Below, piece after piece: positions 56,730 to 64,000 of a stretch of DNA of 64,000 nucleotides. Under the pieces are notes generated by a model that saw only the letters and a program-made list of their open reading frames with translations, searched no databases and was not told the DNA's origin. The stretch covers positions 93,083-157,082 of the forward strand of contig JAGVSM010000815.1 of NCBI GenBank assembly GCA_022494885.1. The letters are read 5' to 3'. How positions within the stretch are numbered: position 1 is the stretch's first letter; each line of letters starts with the position of its first letter. This DNA comes from Micrasema longulum (taxonomy: Eukaryota > Arthropoda > Insecta > Trichoptera > Brachycentridae). A program made the position numbers and the translations under genes.

Positions 56730-57440
56730 ATCATCATCATCATTCCATGTCCGCTCCCTAGATGGAGCATATGGTGTCCACGAAGATCCTCCAGGAATCT
56801 CTGTCGGCTGCCAGCTCCTGTATGTCCTCCCAAGTCAGACTCTTGTCCTGTAGTTCTGACATGAACTGCCGACGAACAGTCAGCAGTGGGCGTCCAGGAC
56901 GTCAAGAACCTGATGCCTTGTAAAGTAGGCAATCATGGTTAAGGCTCTCAGGAGGCATCCGCAGTACATGGCCAAGCCAACTGTATCGCCTCTGCTTAGT
57001 GACAAATGTCACCGGAGTTTTCTGCGTCCATTCTCTAATTACTTCATTCCACACAAAGTCAAACCACCGCACACCCAAGATTCTTCTGACACCTATTCAC
57101 AAAACTCAATATTTTGCTGTTTTGAGCCCTGGTGAGGTGCCACGATTCGCATCCATAGAGGAGAATAGGTGTTATGCAGGCATTATATATGCAGCATTTG
57201 GTTTTCACTAAATAAATATCCGATCTCCAGACAGCCTTCATGCTGTTAAATGTGGTGCCTGCTACTCCTAGCCGCACTCCTAGTTCTTTTTGAAAGCTGC
57301 CATTTTCCGCAACATACTCCCAGGTATTTGAAACTCTCGACCCTTTCGATTATTTGGTTTGACAGATTCAGGGGATTTTGGGCATCGAGGCATGAAGTGT
57401 ATGGACATGAACAGTACATAGGTTTTTGCAATATTGATAG
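56730..57440 (-). mobile_element. LINE polymerase C-terminal fragment
   Basis: The minus strand reads IIERVESFKYLGVCC, ACITPILLYGCESW, YSWLGHVLRMPPESLNH, RPGRPLLTVRRQFMSEL and AADRDSWRIFVDTICS, the full classic end of an animal LINE polymerase, with breaks. It ends about 100 bases past the Sec5 stop codon. Confidence 0.88.
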
Positions 57441-57547
57441 AGAGATATTACGTAGAGAAAATTAAACATCAGCTGGATAGACAACATCTGTACACAAACC
57501 AACTGCTATAATATTAACAATAGAAAAATAAATAACTGGGGAATGAT

Positions 57548-60500
57548 TCAACAGTTCTTAAAGCACATTGTTTGCAGTTTTGTTCTATTCTGAAAGTCAG
57601 TAATAATTTTCTCCATTAACCTAAAACAAAATAAAAAACATGTTATCAATTGTTTTTTAGGGTCAGTTTAATTATGAGAGTAAATTTTGGTTATTAAATA
57701 CTTAAATATTTGAAGTCTTACGTCTTGTCTTCGCTTGTTTTAATCTCTGGAATGCAATCCAACGCTTCATCGAAATAATTCCTGTAAAAGAATATTAATA
57801 AATTAATACGACCCAACCTAACTTACTGGTGTATTTATATAAGACACGTTATTGCTATACTAGTTATTCCAGAGGTAGCAAATATTGCATCGTCCTCAAC
57901 AATTTGAAAAAAAAGAGATAGCAAATCACAATACACACTCAAACATTAATGTGAGAAAGAAATATGCATATTTTATTAGTTCATATGTATTTATTATGTA
58001 CTACATATATATTGTAATGAAAAGTGTACTCAAAAAAGAACTAATAATTTAAATATCAAATAAATTGGATTGTATTTAGGAATAAAATATGTGACACTAA
58101 AAAACAAATGTACAATCAATATAACCAGTAAGTTGTTATTATTTTCAAACTGTTTTCTTAGCAGAAATTAACGAGATGGCTGAAGCAACATAAGTAGTCA
58201 TATTAATAAACAATCTCAAAAATGATGGTGGCTGGAGATACCCACATTAGTTTTTTAATATCACATAATATCAGTATTCTTTTTCACAGTTGCGGTGTTT
58301 TCACAAGTCAGGAATAACATTTAAAATATAATATATGTTTAGAGGGATTTTTTACGATTCTAACAATATAACTATCAATGTATTAAAAACTAATTTTCTT
58401 TTATAATTTTTGGGTTTAAAAACGGTTCGTAGTTGGCACACGTCATTTTGACATTTGACGCATTATGACCGTTGACTGCGCTTTCAATAAAAATTGCATA
58501 CAAGTTTGGCACCAAAACGTCATACTTGCCGTTTGTCCCATAGGGCGTGTTTTCGGGTAATTCAAAATATGCATATTTTAAACCTTTGTAGAAAATTTAT
58601 CCGACGTTTCACAACAAAAAGAAAAAAATATTCAAAATATTATCGTAATTTTTTGCTTTATTTAATTGATTATCATATTTATTTAAAAATAAAGAAAACA
58701 TGAGAAGACCCTATTAAAGCATTTTCTAATGACATGTGATGGAAATATCTTTGTAGCGTATCACAATGAAAGTTCGTTAGAAAATGAAGGCAAAGAAGGA
58801 ATTGAAACCCACCTATAATGCCATAAACTGTTTAAATATGTAATCAACCATGACTCGAGTTTTTTTTGTGCCTCGGAAAAATGTGTAAATAATTATATTC
58901 GATGAGTGTCAGATGTAAAGAAATAAGATACGGAAATAATGAAAAAAAAGATAGTCTGGTGCTGGGATTTGGTAGGCAAATTTAATCTCGTAACATATTT
59001 AATTACTTTGTTCTTTGTGTTAGTAGAGACGTAGTGACATCCTTTAGTACGGTGATGTCTATTCTGGCTTGAAGTGCGCCGTTTTGTGAAAAAGCCTCGC
59101 GACAGCATGACATAAGGCGGGATATCTCCTCCCCCACGGTTTCTATAATCTGGGACAGGACAGCCCGCACCAAGCTTGGAGATATACTGTGAACCTGTAA
59201 AATTAAAATTAAATTATTAATATTTGAATCACTAACTTAACTATATTAAACAATTTAACTGTACCAACAATATTTTGAGAAGGGTCAGTAACATGGGGTA
59301 CACTTTAACAGTTTCTTTTATTTTTCTTCATTGCAACACTGTTTTTTCTACAGCCAATGAGAATTCAATATCTGCCATCTTAATAATAATACAGTTAGTA
59401 ATGATACAGAGCTAATTTGATAACAATATTCATGATTTTTGTAATAATTGCAGAATATTTTTTTACTCTTCCATCTATTGGAAACATGCTTCCCAGATAC
59501 ACAAATTATTCTACGTGTTCAAGATATTTGATGTTTACATTTAATTTGCACTCGTTGACCTCTCTCCCCCTTTAAATACCATCACTATTGACTTACGTTC
59601 GTTCACCACCAATTCACTCTCCACTTTAAATCCACTATAATATGTAGTACGATTTATCGAAGAATGGCTGCCTGACAGTTTGCTGATTAAATTAAATCCA
59701 CAAATTGTTGATTAAGATTCCGTAAACCGACTTTCAATACCCTATTTGCTTAAGACAAGAGAAAAGCAGAAATATGTAATTACCTCAGCATGTACTGCAA
59801 TCAGATTATTGATGCATTCCTTTGCATACGGTCGCACATCTGAAGGCTTGTATTTCATATCCCACTCGAATTTGCCAATATACATAGAAGGTTCTATAGT
59901 TCCAACGAGTGGGTCGCTCTTTTGCTCCAAATATGCTTCCATTATGGAGCGGTCCAGAGTTCTGAGCGATGCTTTCGCTGTTTCAGCTGGGATAATAGGC
60001 TTTGGATAGCCATTCCTAAAACATGAATTACGAGATGACATTGATAAATATATCACAGAAACATAATTGCAGGATGAGCACTTAAATTTGATTCATTGTA
60101 CTCTGAGTTAGACAGAAATCAGCTCTGTTATTTCATTGGATTTTTTGCTTACTACTTGTGAAAAATTGTTAACCAATTAATCAAGTGCTTGCAAGTTCGG
60201 CTACCCTGAAAAATCGGCTTTGGCCGAACACTACATAGAAACAGGGCATAAGTTTTACTTCAAGCTGGTAATCTTAGGAACACCAGAGAGCCATCAAACT
60301 CAGTTAGTGAAGGAAGCGATTAAGATTTACAAATATCCCGACAATGCAAACAGAGATGAGACACGATTTAAATCATCCTGGTACCCAGTAATAAGGAAAT
60401 CACATAAAAGTGCAGACTGTGAAAGGAAACAGACTTCAAATTAACAAGCTGCATACAGCAAGGACTGCAACAGGCTACAAATCCTATGTACGTAATGTTA

Positions 60501-62621
60501 GATATCGTCGACGGCAATCCATCATCGCCTAAATCATCTGGATATGCTATTCGGCGGTAAATATATTCAAACATTGCTAGTAAAAACAAAAAACACATAA
60601 TGATAAAGTAAGATTTAAATGTTGAAAAAACTAACTGCATAATCACATTATAAATTAAAACTTTTTTTTATTGCAAATAATGATTCATTTGTCCCAACAT
60701 TTAATCAACTGGTGGGGAAATTCATTCACCACGTCAATAAGGTTCAAATTGCTTTTGATACAGACCCTGTAGTTATGGATAATTTATGTTATACTAGTGG
60801 ACCTGATAGACATTGTTCTGCCCAAACGTTGGCTTGCCTGCTATTAGCTGGTTCAGCAAACGTTTTTCAAAATTCAAATTTTTGATAAACTATATACAAA
60901 GTGAAATTTGACATTGTGTGTTTCATCATGTGTTTCGTTTCATGGTATGTTTCATCATTGTGTTATAAGTCAATGTTCAAGAAAACAAAAATATTTATTT
61001 TTTCCTACAACCAGATTAATAAAGACACATGTTATTTATTTTAGCCTTTTTTGAGTTATTCATACATTCGTAAAGAGGGTTAGTTTTTTCATTTTATCTC
61101 CTCATCTGATTGGCTAAGAGTCCTCGTCATTATCGTGTGTTGAGTTGATTGTTTGTTACAGATCGCAGCGCCACCTACCGGGTCCAATTGCGAATCTAAA
61201 TTATCCAGGTAGCCACTCAAACACACGCAAAATAACTCATCAAAATCGGTCCAGCCGTTTAGGAGGAGTTCAGTGACATACACAAGTACAGAAGAGTTAT
61301 ATATAAGTATAACGATAAGAATGATTTACTTTTCGAAGAAGTTCAGTATCCTTGGCAGGACACAGTGCGTAGTGTAGTGGCAGTTGGACAGGGTGATAAG
61401 CAAGCGGTGTTGCCACAGGGGGACAGAGCGCGTCTCCGAGGGCTCCGTGCCCCCCAGTCGGCCGCCGGAGGCCATCAGTTCGGGGGCACCCAGTACCACG
61501 GACAGGGGAGACTGGCCGCTATCCTGAGAAAGAAATCACTTTTTATAGGACTATTAAAACATGACTGTGTATGACGAACCTATGCCAGTGATGGGTAACC
61601 TATGGCAATAATAACCGTCACAATTACGAATTATTGTCTAATAAAACTAACCTGATCATCGTGACTGAAGGCCAGTGTCTCTAGGCATTTGGTGAACGCT
61701 TGGAGCATGTCCTGAATGTGTGTGCTTAGGTGTCGACAGGCAGTAGATGCTAAGTCCAATAGTGGCTTTTCTCTGGGACAAGATATCAATACTGACTCCT
61801 TGATGACATTCATCACATCGTATATCGTCTTCTCCAGTAGACCAGGCTAAAAATGAAATGGAGCAGAAACATTATTTGAATATATCTAAAGAAAAAGATA
61901 AAATATAAATGAGCCGTTTATTTTGAAAGTGGACTTGGAAAAATGGAAAAATTTTCTGTTTTTGAAAAAATCAATCGTCATGTTTAGATTTGATGTTTCT
62001 TTGTGGTTAGGTTCCAGTGCGTGAGATGTATATTTTAGTTTGTTTTTTCGAAACAGAAGAAGTAGAGATTAACAAGTTCTCGATAAAGAACGCTGATATT
62101 GATTGTCTGGATCCTTTAACTGATGAAGACATAGTAATAAAAGTAAGAAATGAGCATGACAGTGAAAACTAAAAAGAATTCAACCTTGAGGGAAATCGAA
62201 CCTAGGACCTCGGGCATAATAGGCAAATACGAAAACCAGTAAACTGCGGAAAAAAGAAACTCACAAGTTCTGTGATACCGCCATGCTGCGGATCAAACTC
62301 CACTTTCCACGTCTCCTTTTTATGAAACGTCTTCACTTTATCCGTGGCCTGTTTAAGGAGCCCAACCATGCAGTGTAGCCTCAGATCGAATATGAGATTT
62401 CCCACAATATCCAGGGCGTCGGAGGGCAAGTCCAGGCGTATTAGGGCTCCATATGTCTCCCGAACATCACGAAGGCAGTGGGCTAGCCAGTTGCAGAGAT
62501 TAGGCGCGGCCTGGCTGCCCCAACAAACCTTGTCCGCTGAGTTTGTTCGGTCCAGGGTTTGGGGAAGAAGAGCTGTTCGTAATGTGCGACTGAACAATTC
62601 TATGGTAGTAAGAATCATTCG
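57548..62621 (-). CDS. Sec5: exocyst complex component 2 (Sec5), C-terminal part
   Basis: Sec5/EXOC2 is a subunit of the exocyst, the octameric complex that tethers secretory vesicles to the plasma membrane; it is also a Ral effector through an N-terminal domain not in this window. Seven coding exons on the minus strand: 62621-62265, 61846-61652, 61523-61330, 60015-59784, 59194-59007, 57781-57722, 57620-57548. Phases agree throughout and give 432 residues ending in TGA, matching the C-terminal half of the roughly 920-residue family. Recognisable blocks are LRTALLPQTLDR, LLITLSNCHY, LEQKSDPLVGTIEPSMY, NNLIAVHAE (exon 4), EEISRLM with FSQNGALQARIDI (exon 5), and the last exon KLQTMCFKNC. The first visible exon starts at an acceptor in phase 0, so upstream exons lie beyond 64000. 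The exon at 61523-61330 is notably GC-rich (many CCC/GGC) beside its AT-rich introns. Confidence 0.95.
58440..58720 (+). repeat. dispersed repeat shared with 25130-25270
   Basis: GGGTAATTCAAAATATGCAT, AATTTTTTGCTTTATTTAAT and AAGACCCTATTA match 25130-25270. It lies in a Sec5 intron, followed at 58720-58788 by a short hairpin (CATTTTCTAATGA / TCGTTAGAAAATG). Confidence 0.55.
59480..59640 (-). mobile_element. LINE reverse-transcriptase remnant
   Basis: Minus-strand translation FKVESELVVNERKSIVMVFK then GGERSTSA resembles the LVVNEGKSKVM block of LINE polymerases just after the palm. In a Sec5 intron. Confidence 0.6.
60207..60540 (+). mobile_element. Penelope-like element, GIY-YIG C-terminal region
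   Basis: An open frame at 60220-60444 reads AEHYIETGHKFYFKLVILGT, then QLVKEAIKIYKYPDNANRDE and SSWYPVIRKS. The A-E-H...T-G-H, V-K-E-A-I-(E/K)-I, N-R-D and W-(Y)-P order is characteristic of the endonuclease region of Penelope-like elements. The reverse transcriptase is missing. In a Sec5 intron, antisense to the gene. Confidence 0.78.
61135..61315 (+). mobile_element. retroelement 3' tail (RTE-like)
   Basis: AAAATCGGTCCAGCCGTTTA followed by GTGACATACACAAGTACAGA and an AT-rich end resembles the 3' ends of RTE-like insect LINEs. It stops about 15 bases before Sec5 coding sequence. Confidence 0.5.
62165..62240 (-). mobile_element. tRNA-derived SINE head fragment
   Basis: GGGAAATCGAACCTAGGACC and CGGGCATAATAGGCAAATAC match the reversed tRNA-like head. 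It stops about 25 bases from Sec5 exon sequence. Confidence 0.6.
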
Positions 62622-64000
62622 CTGGAAGTAAAAAATAAAATTTTATTGGATAATTAATACATGTGTATTTTTTTTTTTTACAATAAACATAAGTGATAAA
62701 ACAGAGTATTAAAAAAAAAAAGCATAATTACATAGCAATGAAATACATATTAATAGTAAAAATAGTAAACAAAAAATCCCTCAAAGGCATGGCCTGTTCG
62801 TGGGTATACAAGAAAATGTTAATGAATTTTTGCTACTATAATAAATTATGGACAGTTATAATATTTTTGTGTAACATAAGAAAGAAAAAATAAAATAGTC
62901 TGTAAAAGATAATATAGTTTTTTTTTTTATAGTAATTAAAAAAGGAAATAAAAAATATTTTAAAAAAACACAAAAATATTCCTTATTATTAAAGGGCAAC
63001 AAAATATATCATAGAAAAAAAAAGTTCATATCTTTAGTTTGAATCCAGGATAGTGCATGTTTTTTAAAAGAAGGAAAATTTTGAAAGTTTGTAATCATTG
63101 AAATATTATCAGCAAAAAAATAATTAAAATTTTTTGGGCCTATAAAATATACATGTCTCTGTGCGAGCCTCATTTTACAATGTGGTATTTCTAACACACG
63201 ATTCCTTCTTTGAATTGATCTATTTTAATTACTTATATACATCTAATAGACATGATGAGGAAGTTCATTAAACACGTTATCAAATTACATTAATTATGTA
63301 ATATATGAAAGCCTGTAATTGGATGTTTAATACATACATATACTTATTAAATTGGGTAATTATATAATTACACAATAAATCTTTGTTTCACAAGGCATTT
63401 TTTTAATACATTAAACGCCTAGAGGGCTTTTACAATATAAAGCTGCTTATTGAATACATAATAAAGTTTACAAACAATAATAGGTAGCAGTTATGCCTTC
63501 TATAGAAAGATTAAAAAGTAAAGTTACTAAAAATGTGTTTAAAAAGATAAAATAGAAGTAATTCAAAAGTACGCAATTCAGTTGTTACAAAGTTAAAAAG
63601 CGTAAATTAATAACTGAATGAATAATACCGAAATAAAAATATTTAAAATTTTCTGCATTTCAGAATAAGAATATTATTATAATTATTTGTTTTAGGCACT
63701 GCGCCTATATCTCGTGTACTGCTTTTTGACCGTGTTCTTTCTTTTAAAAATCGTCTAAACGGTTTTGAACTTGCTAACCGAAATTGAATGGACAACTAGG
63801 CTTGGCAATTTATTTCAATCTGAAACCTTCCTGCCGGACAGGTAGTTTTTCTTGGGATGGTGGGATTTGGGACGAGAGCTTTTGGTTACGACGATGTAAA
63901 TTTGTGTTGGGATTTGATCGATACATTTCGTGCAGAGGGCAGTCATGGCAATCATTTAGTATCTTACAAGTTTCTATCAAGTCCCCTCTCTTCCGTCGTT
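62622..64000. other. right edge: Sec5 upstream intron
   Basis: Expected to be Sec5 intron, because the first visible exon begins at an acceptor. The stretch 62640-63700 is very AT-rich with poly-A and poly-T runs and shows nothing I can name. The end carries a LINE remnant. Confidence 0.6.
63740..64000 (-). mobile_element. LINE polymerase C-terminal fragment, cut by the window edge
   Basis: Minus-strand translation reads RRKRGDLIETCKILNDCHD, then SNPNTNLHRRNQKLSSQIPP, matching the R-R-x-R-G-D-L-I-E block of CR1/L2-like LINEs. Related to the ends at 26560 and 53425. Confidence 0.78.

Larger units (their letters stand above)
54493..57547. other. intergenic region between CEP295 start and Sec5 end
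   Basis: The first 200 bases upstream of CEP295 should hold its promoter; no TATA box is evident. The rest contains LINE pieces (54905, 55290, 56730) and a nested pair of TIR elements (55996-56553). No supported gene. Confidence 0.6.

Noticed and set aside
1..64000. CRISPR arrays, operons, ribosome binding sites or phage genes
   Set aside because: Spliced eukaryotic genes throughout; the regularly repeated words are the 370-bp repeat and SINEs, not short direct repeats with unique spacers.

Overview
The window is AT-rich animal DNA with spliced genes and a very heavy load of transposable elements. Gene content points to an arthropod, most likely an insect: a beta-type carbonic anhydrase close to Drosophila CAHbeta, a citrate synthase, a one-exon-body HIG1 protein, and Sec5 and CEP295/Ana1 genes with many GT-AG introns. 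No prokaryotic gene organisation, CRISPR array or intact viral gene was seen. Species cannot be named from the sequence alone.

Five protein-coding genes could be rebuilt exon by exon, with every junction in phase. Plus strand, left half: citrate synthase (3395-14540, 10 coding exons, 468 aa), beta-carbonic anhydrase (19623-24830, 5 coding exons, 254 aa) and a HIGD1-type inner-membrane protein (33068-36316, 2 coding exons, 92 aa). Minus strand, right half: a CEP295/Ana1-type centriole protein (54492 down to 42247, 6 coding exons, 1998 aa, two thirds of it in one 3.9-kb exon) and the C-terminal 432 residues of the exocyst subunit Sec5/EXOC2 (62621 down to 57548, 7 coding exons, gene continues past the right edge). 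Citrate synthase, the HIG1 protein and possibly the carbonic anhydrase act in or around mitochondria; CEP295 and Sec5 are cytoplasmic housekeeping genes. There is no sign that the five work as one pathway; they look like ordinary neighbours.

Layout: 1-3394 intergenic, with retroelement remnants and an LTR-like promoter patch; 3395-14540 citrate synthase with repeats in its introns; 14541-19622 intergenic, with MITE, Helitron-like and LINE pieces and then a CpG-richer promoter; 19623-24830 carbonic anhydrase; 24831-31019 a graveyard of LINE and SINE fragments; about 31020-36316 the HIG1 gene; 36317-42246 intergenic, with MITEs, foldbacks and tandem repeats; 42247-54492 CEP295; 54493-57547 intergenic; 57548-64000 Sec5 and its upstream intron.

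The repeat fraction is the most informative part. I see a tRNA-derived SINE family (about 17 copies), a dispersed repeat of about 0.37 kb whose copies are circularly permuted or tandem, a hAT element with an exact 8-bp target duplication, a MITE nested in a SINE with a 3-bp duplication, Tc1/pogo-like TIR elements with nested insertions, several foldback elements, a Helitron-like element, Penelope-like fragments carrying a hammerhead-ribozyme-like core, and about 20 fragments of non-LTR retrotransposons. I did not find a convincing new gene system; the best leads are listed as findings.
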